DNA from: an uncultured Collinsella sp.
GTDB taxonomy: Bacteria > Actinomycetota > Coriobacteriia > Coriobacteriales > Coriobacteriaceae
DNA length: 15,674 nucleotides
Direction: 5' to 3'
NCBI GenBank assembly: GCA_900550825.1
Contig: URTZ01000030.1
Coordinates: 1 to 15,674 of the forward strand
This document shows positions 7,294 to 13,577 of the stretch, in pieces. The translations under genes were made by a program, and so were the position numbers. How positions within the stretch are numbered: position 1 is the stretch's first letter; every line of letters begins with the position of its first letter. Under the pieces are notes generated by a model, which saw only the letters and a program-made list of their open reading frames with translations, ran no database searches and was not told the origin of the DNA.

Positions 7294-7857
7294 ATGCCTA
7301 CCATTTCTACCGCCGACTTCAAGAACGGCCTCGGTCTCCGCATCAAGGACAAGGTCTACACCATCGTCGAGTTCCAGCATGTCAAGCCGGGCAAGGGCGG
7401 CGCGTTTGTGCGCTACAAGACCCGCGACATCAAGAGCGGCCGCGTCGTCGAGAACACCTGCAACGCCGGCACCAAGTTCGAGAGCGTCATGCTCACCACC
7501 CGTGAGTTCCAGTACCTCTACAACGATGGCACCGACTACATCTTCATGGACAACGAGTCCTATGAGCAGGTTCCCGTTCCCGAGGACATGGTGGGCGAGA
7601 ACTCCAAGTGGCTGCGCGAGAACGACATCTGCCAGCTGCTCTTCGCCGACGATGAGCTCATGGGCGTGACCCCGCCGATGTTCATCGAGACCACCATCGT
7701 CCAGACCGACCCGGGCTTTAAGGGCGACACCGTCCAGGGTTCCACCAAGCCGGCCACGATCGACACCGGCGCTGTCATCCAGGTCCCCATGTACCTCAAC
7801 GAGGGCGAGGTCATCAAGGTTGACACCCGCGACGGCAAGTTCGTCTCCCGCGTCTAG
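7294..7857 (+). CDS. efp: Elongation factor P
   Basis: EF-P binds between the ribosomal P and E sites and relieves stalling at consecutive prolines. The 187-residue length matches the family. The N-terminal KOW-like domain (about 1-64) carries the loop VKPGKGGAF with Lys34 at the tip, where some bacteria add lysyl, aminopentanol or rhamnosyl groups (rhamnosylation is on Arg). No modification gene lies in this window, so I cannot say which applies. Two OB-like domains follow, including DNESYEQVPVPEDMVG and the C-terminal GDTVQGSTKPATIDTGAVIQVPMYLNEGE signature region. The ATG at 7294 has GAAAGG about 7 nt upstream. The frame is open further 5', but those codons lie outside the family and next to the -10 box. 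Confidence 0.97.
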   Translation: MPTISTADFKNGLGLRIKDKVYTIVEFQHVKPGKGGAFVRYKTRDIKSGRVVENTCNAGTKFESVMLTTREFQYLYNDGTDYIFMDNESYEQVPVPEDMVGENSKWLRENDICQLLFADDELMGVTPPMFIETTIVQTDPGFKGDTVQGSTKPATIDTGAVIQVPMYLNEGEVIKVDTRDGKFVSRV

Positions 7858-7881
7858 CAACCAACTCTTCTAGGAGGACTC

Positions 7882-8244
7882 ATGCCCCAGGAAATCAAGA
7901 TTGACGGCATCGGGATTTCGCCCGATGTTCTGACCGCCATCGTCTCGCGCGCCGTGTCCGATGTCGAGGGCATCGCCTCCGTTGGCGTCAAGGACCTTGC
8001 CACCAACCTTGTCTCCATGATGCTCTCGTCCAAGGCCCCGGCTTCTGAGCCGGCGGTCGAGGCCGAGGTCGTCGGCGACAAGCTCGCACTCACCGTGCGC
8101 GTCGTGGTGTTCTTTGGCTATCCGTTCAAGAAACTCGCCGAGGCCGTTCGCGCTGCCGTGGTCGCCGCCATCGATGCCCAGGTTGGCGTTGAGGTCGAGC
8201 GCGTTGACGTTTGCATCGACGGCCTCGTTTTCCCCAAGGAGTAA
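7882..8244 (+). CDS. Asp23/Gls24 family envelope stress response protein (YqhY-like)
   Basis: This 120-residue protein shows the Asp23/Gls24 (DUF322) pattern: ISPDVLTAIVSRAVSDVEGIASV at the N-terminus, a central strand region LALTVRVVVFFGYPFKKLAEAVRAAV, and VEVERVDVCIDGLVF at the end. Family members are linked to cell-envelope stress. Bacillus YqhY lies next to nusB and affects acetyl-CoA carboxylase regulation, but accB and accC are not present here. No membrane segment or signal peptide is visible. The ATG at 7882 has a near-perfect AGGAGGA at 7872-7878, which suggests strong translation. The gap to efp is 24 nt, and the nusB ribosome-binding site lies in its last codons. Confidence 0.9.
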   Translation: MPQEIKIDGIGISPDVLTAIVSRAVSDVEGIASVGVKDLATNLVSMMLSSKAPASEPAVEAEVVGDKLALTVRVVVFFGYPFKKLAEAVRAAVVAAIDAQVGVEVERVDVCIDGLVFPKE

Positions 8245-8247
8245 CCT

Positions 8248-8832
8248 TTGAGCCTTAAGGTTTATCGCGGGCGTACGCTTGCCCGCAGTCAGGCGCTGCA
8301 GCTGCTGTTCCAGGCCGAGGCCACGGACAGCCCGCTCGAGCGCGTCCTCGAGGGTGATTTCCTGATCTCGAAGGGTCCCCTCGATCCCTATGCTCTGGAG
8401 CTGTGCCGAGGTGCCTACGAGCATATCGACCGCATCGACTGTGCTCTGCGCTCCGTTGCCAAGAACTGGGATCTTATGCGCATGCCCGGCGCCGACCGCA
8501 ACCTGCTGCGTATCGCCGTTTACGAGATGCGTTTCCTCACCGACGAGGAGGTCTCGGACGCCATCGTGATCAACGAGGCCGTTGAGCTTGCCAAGGCCTA
8601 TGGCACCGACCAGTCCGCGTCGTTCGTCAACGGCGTGCTGGGTAAGATCGCGCGCAGCGAGGAGCTGCCGGGCGAGGACCTATACCAGGAGCTGCTGGCC
8701 GAGGATCGCGCTCGCGAGGAGGCACAGGCTGCCGAGGCTGCCGCAAAGGTTGCGGTTGCTCAGGCCGAGGCCGGCGTTCTCGACGAGGACGCTGAGGTCG
8801 CCGAGGCCGAGACCGGTACCGTCGAGGAGTAG
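8248..8832 (+). CDS. nusB: Transcription antitermination factor NusB with acidic C-terminal extension
   Basis: NusB pairs with NusE (S10) on boxA RNA and promotes antitermination during rRNA transcription. The core is about residues 6-137: RTLARSQALQLLFQAE at the start, ADRNLLRIAVYEMRF (82-96), then the signature AIVINEAVELAKAYGTDQSA and FVNGVLGKIA (105-135). The start is TTG at 8248. AAGGAG (8236-8241) is spaced 6 nt from it, and the protein aligns from its first residues. At 194 residues it exceeds the usual 130-150. The extra 55 residues are almost entirely Ala, Glu, Asp and Val, probably a helical or disordered acidic tail with no recognisable domain. It starts 3 nt after asp23, and xseB follows after 2 nt. 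Confidence 0.95.
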   Translation: MSLKVYRGRTLARSQALQLLFQAEATDSPLERVLEGDFLISKGPLDPYALELCRGAYEHIDRIDCALRSVAKNWDLMRMPGADRNLLRIAVYEMRFLTDEEVSDAIVINEAVELAKAYGTDQSASFVNGVLGKIARSEELPGEDLYQELLAEDRAREEAQAAEAAAKVAVAQAEAGVLDEDAEVAEAETGTVEE

Positions 8833-8834
8833 CC

Positions 8835-9074
8835 ATGCCAGAGGGTTCCGTCCGCAACTTCGACGAGATTTCGGACCGCTTGGACCAGATCATAGCTACC
8901 GTTCGCTCTAAGGATACGTCCTTGGAGCGTTCGCTCGATCTGTTTGACGAGGCGATTGAGCTGGGCTCCCGTGCGGTCGACATGGTCGACAAGTTTGAGC
9001 TGACGCCGCGTGAGGCCGACAAGCTCGAACAGGAATACGATGAGGATGCGGCAAACGAATCCCAGGATAGCTAG
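8835..9074 (+). CDS. xseB: Exodeoxyribonuclease VII small subunit
   Basis: XseB is the small helical subunit that combines with XseA to make exonuclease VII, which degrades single-stranded DNA from both ends. The 79-residue length is normal. The family signature is visible as FDEISDRLDQIIATVRSKDTSLERSLDLFDEAIELG (about 9-44), where the usual LE.GxLSLEESL reads VRSKDTSLERSL. An acidic tail (YDEDAANESQDS) follows the helical pair. The ATG at 8835 has GAGGAG at 8824-8829 inside the end of nusB. The catalytic partner xseA is not beside it, although the two are adjacent in many Gram-positives. It must be elsewhere in the genome if the enzyme is functional. Confidence 0.92.
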   Translation: MPEGSVRNFDEISDRLDQIIATVRSKDTSLERSLDLFDEAIELGSRAVDMVDKFELTPREADKLEQEYDEDAANESQDS

Positions 9075-9100
9075 GCCGCATCTCCGGATACGAATGGTTG

Positions 9101-9913
9101 ATGGCATTCATGAAACGCGTGCGTCTTGATGACGAACTGATTTCACAGGGCATCTGCGCCGATCGCGCGGATGCCCTTCGCACTCTTATGGCCGGCTTGG
9201 TCTCGAGTGGCGGTGAGCGCTTGACTTCGCCGGGCCTTAAGGTGATCCCGGGGCTGCCGCTGCATGTGAAGGGGCGCATTCCCTATGTTGGCCGCGGCGG
9301 TCTTAAGCTCGAAGGCGCGCTTGATGCGTTTGGCATCAATCCGACGGGCCTTGCCTGTCTGGATGTGGGCTGCTCTACCGGCGGCTTTACCGATTGTCTG
9401 CTCAAGCGCGGAGCTGCGACCGTTGTCTCGGTGGACGTGGGTCGCGCCCAGTTCGATTGGTCGTTGCGCCAGGACGATCGCGTGACGCTGCATGAGCGCA
9501 CAAACGTGACGCAGCTGCCTGAGCTTGGCTATGCCGGCACTATCGACCTGGCTGTGTGTGATGTCTCGTTTACCAGCATCGCGAACATTATCGATGCGGT
9601 ACTGGCGTGCCTGGCGCCTACGGGTGCATTCTGCACGCTCGTAAAGCCGCAGTTTGAGGCTCCGGCGGCGCTGGTGGGCGAGGGCGGCATTGTGACCGAT
9701 TCCGCCGTGCGCCGCGATACACTCGTGGCGGCGGTTGAACTCTTTGCTGCCAAGGGCCTGTTCCCGGTCGATGTGTGCGTGTCGCCCATTCATGGTGCCA
9801 AGGGCAACGTTGAGTTTTTCCTGTACGGCACGAGATTTGACCCCGGCGATCGCTCGCAAGACGAGCTGCAATCCCAGGTATCGGTTATGAGCGAGAAAGC
9901 TGCAACGCTATGA
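9101..9913 (+). CDS. tlyA: TlyA family rRNA 2'-O-methyltransferase / putative hemolysin
   Basis: TlyA methylates ribose 2'-O positions in 16S and 23S rRNA; in mycobacteria this sensitises ribosomes to capreomycin. A short S4-type RNA-binding domain covers about residues 5-60 (RLDDELISQGICADRADA). A Rossmann methyltransferase follows, with SAM motif LDVGCSTGGF (87-96). The catalytic K-D-K-E set fits Lys69 (RGGLKL), Asp154 (CDVSFTS), Lys182 (LVKPQFE) and Glu238 (GNVEFF). A tail of about 25 residues after LYGTRFD has no recognisable motif. The start is uncertain: TTG 9098, ATG 9101 and ATG 9110 are all in frame, and no clear Shine-Dalgarno decides. Homologues align from about MKRVRLD, so 9110 is equally possible. 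The stop overlaps the nadK start (ATGA). Confidence 0.93.
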   Translation: MAFMKRVRLDDELISQGICADRADALRTLMAGLVSSGGERLTSPGLKVIPGLPLHVKGRIPYVGRGGLKLEGALDAFGINPTGLACLDVGCSTGGFTDCLLKRGAATVVSVDVGRAQFDWSLRQDDRVTLHERTNVTQLPELGYAGTIDLAVCDVSFTSIANIIDAVLACLAPTGAFCTLVKPQFEAPAALVGEGGIVTDSAVRRDTLVAAVELFAAKGLFPVDVCVSPIHGAKGNVEFFLYGTRFDPGDRSQDELQSQVSVMSEKAATL

Positions 9914-10770
9914 AGGTCTTTCTGGTTCCCAATTACTACAAGCAAGAGGCGGTCGAGAGCGGCCTGATGCTCGAGCTTTGGCTGACGCGCCAGGGCTATG
10001 AGGTCGCATGGGCTGCCGACCAGCGATCGAAGATTCAAAGCACGCCTGATATTGACGGCTCCGATCTGGTCATTACGCTCGGCGGCGACGGCACGCTGCT
10101 GCGCGCTGCCCGCATCCTCAACCATCGCGAGATTCCTATCCTCGGTCTTTCCTATGGTCACCTGGGCTTTTTAACTGCTGCGAGTCCCGAGGAGCGCGAC
10201 ATTCTGCAGGTCGTGAGTGACGCCCTGTCCGGCGAGCTGCACGTGAGCCGTCGCGCCACCATCGCCGCGGATATCGTGTCCGTGCGCGAAGACGGTACGA
10301 AGGATGTCGTGCGCACCTTCGCCCTCAACGACATGGCGCTTACGCGCGGCCCCCTGTCCGATATGGTCGAGTTTGACATCACGGTGTCCGGTCACCATAT
10401 CGACCGCCTACGCGGTGACGGTGTCGTCGTTTCGACGGCGACTGGTTCTACGGGTTACGCGCTCAGCGCCGGTGGCCCCATCGTGAGCCCTGACTATACG
10501 GGTATGGTCTGCGTACCCATTGCGCCGCACACCATTCAGGCCCGTGCCTTCTTGACTTCGCCGAGTGATGTCGTCGAAATCTTTATGTCCGATGATCGCC
10601 CGAGCGTTCCGGCGATCGCTATCGATGGACAGTTTATTACCTGCGATGGCACGGTCGAGAGCGTGGCTGTGCGTCGCGGTCCCGGCGATGTGCTGCTGCT
10701 GGATTACGGCCCCGAGAGCTTCTATAACTCGGTGAGCCGTGTGTTCTACGGAGTGCGTCATGATCGATGA
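9910..10770 (+). CDS. nadK: NAD kinase
   Basis: NadK phosphorylates NAD to NADP using ATP or polyphosphate in the cytosol. The 286-residue protein has the diagnostic GGDGTLL (58-64), GHLGFLT (83-89), and the long conserved block beginning GDGVVVSTATGSTGYALS (169-186) followed by AGGPIV. Two positions are divergent: the usual Asn-Glu of the NE motif reads Asn140-Asp141 (FALNDMALTRG), and the GxNxGxLGF loop reads GLSYGHLGF. These are mild changes and I still expect activity. The start is fixed by the ATGA overlap with tlyA. The tlyA-nadK-recN order is common in Actinomycetota and Firmicutes. Its last 11 nt overlap recN. Confidence 0.96.
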   Translation: MKVFLVPNYYKQEAVESGLMLELWLTRQGYEVAWAADQRSKIQSTPDIDGSDLVITLGGDGTLLRAARILNHREIPILGLSYGHLGFLTAASPEERDILQVVSDALSGELHVSRRATIAADIVSVREDGTKDVVRTFALNDMALTRGPLSDMVEFDITVSGHHIDRLRGDGVVVSTATGSTGYALSAGGPIVSPDYTGMVCVPIAPHTIQARAFLTSPSDVVEIFMSDDRPSVPAIAIDGQFITCDGTVESVAVRRGPGDVLLLDYGPESFYNSVSRVFYGVRHDR

Positions 10771-12388
10771 GCTGCAGGTTTCTAACATTGCACTCATTCG
10801 CGAGGCGACGTTGGTGCCGAGTGCCGGCCTGACTGTCCTGACCGGCGAGACCGGTGCCGGCAAGACCGCGCTGCTCTCGGCCCTCAAGCTTATTTTGGGT
10901 GAGCGCGCGGATTCGTCGACGGTGCGCGAGGGCGAGGCGCTGGCGAGCGTCGAGGCGCGCCTGTTTGACGGCCCGCACGACACGGAAGGCTTCACGGTCC
11001 AGCGCAGCCTTTCCGCCGAGGGCCGCAGCCGCGTCAAGATTGACGGCCGCATCGCCAGCGTGCGCGAGCTTTCGGAGCGCGTCGGCGTGATGATGGATCT
11101 GTGCGGCCAGCACGAGCACCAGCGCTTACTCGATCCGGCGCATCACGTTGCGATGGTCGATGCGTGGGCGGGACGCTCTGCGCTCGAGGCGCTGGATGCG
11201 TACCGCGCCTGCTTTAAGGCTTCGCGGGCTGCCGCCAAGGAGGTTCGACGTGTCGAAGAGGCCTCGCGTGCGCAGGGGAGCCGCGTCGAGGAGGCGCGCT
11301 TTGCCCTCGAGCGCATCGGCGAGGTCGACCCCAAACCGGGCGAGTATGAGGAACTCGAGGAACTGCTGCCGCGCTCCGAACATGCCGAGGTACTGGTTGC
11401 CACCGCTAACGATGCCCATGCATCGCTTGCCGCCGAAGGGGGAGCGCTCGATGCCGTGAACAGTGCTGTGGCAGAGCTTTCCCGAATGGCTACCGTCGAT
11501 CGCAAACTCGGCGACATTGCCGATGCACTATCGGATGCCTGTATCTCCCTTGAGGATTGCGCGAACGAGCTTCGTGCCTATCGCGATGGCGTCGCCTTCG
11601 ACCCGCGCGAGCTCGCTCGCATGCGTGAGCGGTATTCCGACCTCAAGGGCCTGTTGCGTCAGTGGGGCCCCACCATGGACGATGTTTTTGCCATGCGCGA
11701 TCGCTCGCAAGAGCTGTTGTCGCTGGTAGACGATGGTGATGAGCAGATCAAGAAGGCGCGTGAAGCGCTTGGCGCAGCAGAGCATGAACTGTTCGCCGCC
11801 GCCAAGGCGCTTAAGCGTGCACGCAATACGGCGGCTCCGCGCTTCTGCCACGAGGTGGGCCGCCAGATGGCTCGCCTGGAGATGGGCAGCGCCGAGCTCG
11901 TCTGGGAGTCGCGTGATCTTCCCCGTGCTGAGTGGACGCCCGTTGGTCCTTCGAGCTACGAGCTGCTATACCGCAGCGGTGCCCGTTTGACGCCGCGCCC
12001 CCTGCGTCGAATTGCGTCGGGCGGCGAGCTCAGCCGCGTCATGCTGGCAAGTAAGGTTGTCCTCGGTAACGCGGACGGTGTCGATACGCTGGTGTTTGAC
12101 GAGGTCGATGCTGGTGTCGGTGGCTCCACGGCGCGTGCGCTCGCGGGCGTGCTGGCAGATCTCGCCGCTACGCATCAGGTGATTGTCGTAACTCACTTGG
12201 CGCAGGTCGCCGTCATGGCCGACAAACATTATGTTGTCAGTAAGGAACCGGGCGATGTTCCCCAGACGCATTTGGGCGAGGTAACCGGCGAAGCGCGTAC
12301 TGCCGAGATCGCCCGCATGTTGAGCGGCGATCAGTCCGAGGCAAGCTTGGCCCACGCAAAGCAGATGCTCGAAGAAGCTCGAGGTTAG
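10760..12388 (+). CDS. recN: DNA repair protein RecN (SMC-like ATPase)
   Basis: RecN is an SMC-type ATPase recruited early to double-strand breaks and helps recombinational repair. The 542 residues match the family length. The N-terminal half of the ATPase has Walker A GETGAGKT (29-36, Thr instead of the usual Ser) and the RecN-typical LCGQHEHQRLLDPAHH near 115. A long Ala/Glu/Arg-rich coiled coil occupies roughly 150-355 with a hinge-like interruption. The C-terminal half has the signature ASGGELSRV (419-427), Walker B VFDEVDAGVGG (Asp447, Glu448) and the H-loop THLAQVA (His479). ATG 10760 was chosen because GGAG at 10750-10753 precedes it and it overlaps nadK by 11 nt. It is the last gene of the operon, facing the convergent regulator. 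Confidence 0.97.
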   Translation: MIDELQVSNIALIREATLVPSAGLTVLTGETGAGKTALLSALKLILGERADSSTVREGEALASVEARLFDGPHDTEGFTVQRSLSAEGRSRVKIDGRIASVRELSERVGVMMDLCGQHEHQRLLDPAHHVAMVDAWAGRSALEALDAYRACFKASRAAAKEVRRVEEASRAQGSRVEEARFALERIGEVDPKPGEYEELEELLPRSEHAEVLVATANDAHASLAAEGGALDAVNSAVAELSRMATVDRKLGDIADALSDACISLEDCANELRAYRDGVAFDPRELARMRERYSDLKGLLRQWGPTMDDVFAMRDRSQELLSLVDDGDEQIKKAREALGAAEHELFAAAKALKRARNTAAPRFCHEVGRQMARLEMGSAELVWESRDLPRAEWTPVGPSSYELLYRSGARLTPRPLRRIASGGELSRVMLASKVVLGNADGVDTLVFDEVDAGVGGSTARALAGVLADLAATHQVIVVTHLAQVAVMADKHYVVSKEPGDVPQTHLGEVTGEARTAEIARMLSGDQSEASLAHAKQMLEEARG

Positions 12389-12406
12389 GTCGTATCAGCG
12401 GTGTTG

Positions 12407-12439
12407 GTGGGACAAAATAGACTGAAATTTTTGTCCCAC
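12407..12439. repeat. Inverted repeat between convergent recN and RpiR-family gene; possible shared terminator
   Basis: GTGGGACAAAA (12407-12417) and TTTTGTCCCAC (12429-12439) are perfectly complementary over 11 bp with an 11-nt loop. The hairpin lies between two genes that end towards each other, so it may stop transcription from both sides. Its layout is inside-out for an intrinsic terminator: the GC pairs are at the base, the A/T run is next to the loop, and no T-run follows outside the stem. A dispersed palindromic element is the alternative. Confidence 0.6.
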
Positions 12440-12447
12440 TACGCGTT

Positions 12448-13305
12448 TTACTCCACAACCTTATCCGGCTGGATGAGCTCCTCGTAGTAGCTGATATGCT
12501 CACGCGCGTCTTTAATCTCGGGCAGCAGGAAGTTGTAGATGACTTCGATGATCATCGTGGCGCTGATCTTAGAGAACGCAAAGTCGCCCGTTGTCAGCAG
12601 CGCTTCGTGGTTGACGGTGTTAAAAGTGTAGTCTGCCAGGCGCGCGAGCGGGGATTTACTGTCGCTGCTGATGACGACTACGGTTGCGCCGCAGTTGTGA
12701 GCCGCTTTTGCCATGCGATTCAGTCGGCGCGATTTGCCAGAGTTTGAGATTAGCACGATGACGTCACCCGGGCGTAACGTGAGCGCAAAGCCGATTGATG
12801 TCTCGCTAATGGTGCTCGCCATGCAGCGCAGGCCCAGCTGCGAAAACTTAAACGTCGCATCGAGCGCGACCGCGTTCGTATTGCCCACGGCGGCGAACTC
12901 AATAACGCCGGCATTCTTAAGCGCGTGTACAACTGCGGCCAACGTGTCGTGATCTATGCCGTCGATGGTCGCATTAAGCTCACTCACCTTGGCGGCGAGG
13001 ATATTTTTTAGGCTCTGCTCCATATTGTCGAGCGAGACCTCGTCAGTCAGGCCCTCGTTACGCTGGCTTTCCAAATCCCTCGCCAACGAAAACTGAAAGC
13101 TGCGGAAGCTACCAAAGCCAAGCTTGCGGCAGAAGCGCGAAACGGTCGCCTCGGACGTGGCGGCGGCGCGCGAGAGCTGAGCGGCCGTGAGGCGTGGCGC
13201 CTCGGACTGGTGCTCCAATATATAGTCGACAATGCGCTGCTCGGACTCGCTGTATCCCTGATGGGTGCTAATGAGGGAAAGTGCGCTCTTGCTACTATCG
13301 GTCAT
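12448..13305 (-). CDS. MurR/RpiR family transcriptional regulator (HTH plus SIS domain)
   Basis: This 285-residue cytosolic regulator has an N-terminal RpiR helix-turn-helix domain (about 1-80; the recognition region is LTAAQLSRAAATSEATVSRF, 39-58) followed by GFGSFRSFQ. The C-terminal SIS sugar-isomerase-like domain (about 120-255) contains AAVGNTNAV, then VIVLISNSGKSRRL (182-195) and VVVISSDSKSPLARLADY. SIS domains of this family bind phosphorylated sugars. The start at 13305 (MTDSSK) was preferred over an in-frame ATG 48 nt upstream, because AGGAGC stands at 13311-13316 and homologues begin near here. It faces away from the fructose-type PTS gene, so it probably controls that gene and itself according to a sugar phosphate. 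The natural ligand is not known. Confidence 0.94.
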   Translation of the reverse strand: MTDSSKSALSLISTHQGYSESEQRIVDYILEHQSEAPRLTAAQLSRAAATSEATVSRFCRKLGFGSFRSFQFSLARDLESQRNEGLTDEVSLDNMEQSLKNILAAKVSELNATIDGIDHDTLAAVVHALKNAGVIEFAAVGNTNAVALDATFKFSQLGLRCMASTISETSIGFALTLRPGDVIVLISNSGKSRRLNRMAKAAHNCGATVVVISSDSKSPLARLADYTFNTVNHEALLTTGDFAFSKISATMIIEVIYNFLLPEIKDAREHISYYEELIQPDKVVE

Positions 13306-13353
13306 GGATGGCTCCTGGTTGGCATGAAAATCTAATTTACTACGCCATGCCAT

Positions 13354-13381
13354 AGTATACGGGCATTTTCAATTACAAGAT
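13354..13381 (-). promoter_or_regulatory. Possible promoter of the RpiR-family regulator gene
   Basis: On the minus strand TATACT (13354-13359) is a 5/6 match to the -10 box. ATCTTG at 13376-13381, 16 bp away, is only a weak -35. A start near 13347 would give a leader of about 42 nt before the ATG at 13305. Confidence 0.35.
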
Positions 13382-13435
13382 ACACCTTGCCGTTTCAAGT
13401 GTTGATGGTAAACTTTCACTTACCGTTTACGGTTA

Positions 13436-13450
13436 TGAAAGAACCTTTCA
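13436..13450. promoter_or_regulatory. Candidate operator for the RpiR-family regulator
   Basis: TGAAAG-AAC-CTTTCA is a perfect 6+6 dyad with a 3-nt spacer. TGAAA/TTTCA half-sites are, from general knowledge, common in RpiR-type operators. It lies between the two divergent genes, upstream of the proposed PTS -35 box. It was found by eye and no binding evidence exists. Confidence 0.45.
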
Positions 13451-13472
13451 CCGGAGATTTGCACCTTAGCTC

Positions 13473-13501
13473 TTCTCACGCGGACGGTAGGTTGGTATCT
13501 T
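13473..13501 (+). promoter_or_regulatory. Possible promoter of the PTS gene
   Basis: TTCTCA (13473-13478, 4/6) and TATCTT (13496-13501, 4/6) are separated by 17 bp. The -10 is preceded by TGG, an extended -10 feature. A start near 13508 would put both downstream GC palindromes in the mRNA leader. Confidence 0.35.
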
Positions 13502-13515
13502 TCAGTTGTGGAAAA

Positions 13516-13533
13516 ACGCGCATCGAAGCGCGT
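13516..13533 (+). repeat. First leader hairpin upstream of the PTS gene
   Basis: ACGCGC and GCGCGT pair perfectly over 6 bp around the 6-nt loop ATCGAA. It would sit at the 5' end of the PTS transcript if the proposed promoter is right. Confidence 0.5.
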
Positions 13534-13540
13534 GTAGGGG

Positions 13541-13556
13541 AGCGCCCGCGGGCGCT
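13541..13556 (+). repeat. Perfect 16-bp GC palindrome just upstream of the PTS ribosome-binding site
   Basis: AGCGCCCGCGGGCGCT is its own reverse complement. As RNA it would fold as a 6-bp stem with a CGCG loop, ending 9 nt before the GAAGGAGGG ribosome-binding site (13565-13573). It could affect translation or mRNA stability, or be a protein site on DNA. Confidence 0.55.
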
Positions 13557-13577
13557 GTACTCAAGAAGGAGGGACAC

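Larger units (their letters stand above)
13306..13577. promoter_or_regulatory. Divergent regulatory region between the RpiR-family regulator and the PTS gene
   Basis: The 272 nt contain no credible coding sequence and are more AT-rich than their surroundings, especially 13320-13460. TTTCA occurs five times on the + strand (starts 13367, 13393, 13414, 13446, 13500). There is also a GTAAAC (13408-13413) ... GTTTAC (13425-13430) inverted pair, in addition to the dyad at 13436-13450. Two promoters facing away from each other are plausible and listed separately, and GC-rich palindromes fill the PTS-proximal end. Confidence 0.7.

Noticed and set aside
9143..9871. 242-codon minus-strand open frame opposite tlyA
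   Set aside because: It lies wholly within tlyA, which has intact SAM and catalytic motifs; no homology recognised on the minus strand.
12448..13353. Longer start for the RpiR-family regulator (16 extra residues)
   Set aside because: The upstream ATG has no Shine-Dalgarno and would overlap the proposed promoter; ATG at 13305 has AGGAGC at suitable spacing.
13354..13359. Attachment site or transposon end in the AT-rich part of the divergent region
   Set aside because: No integrase or transposase, target duplication or terminal repeats are visible; the AT-richness is adequately explained by promoters.
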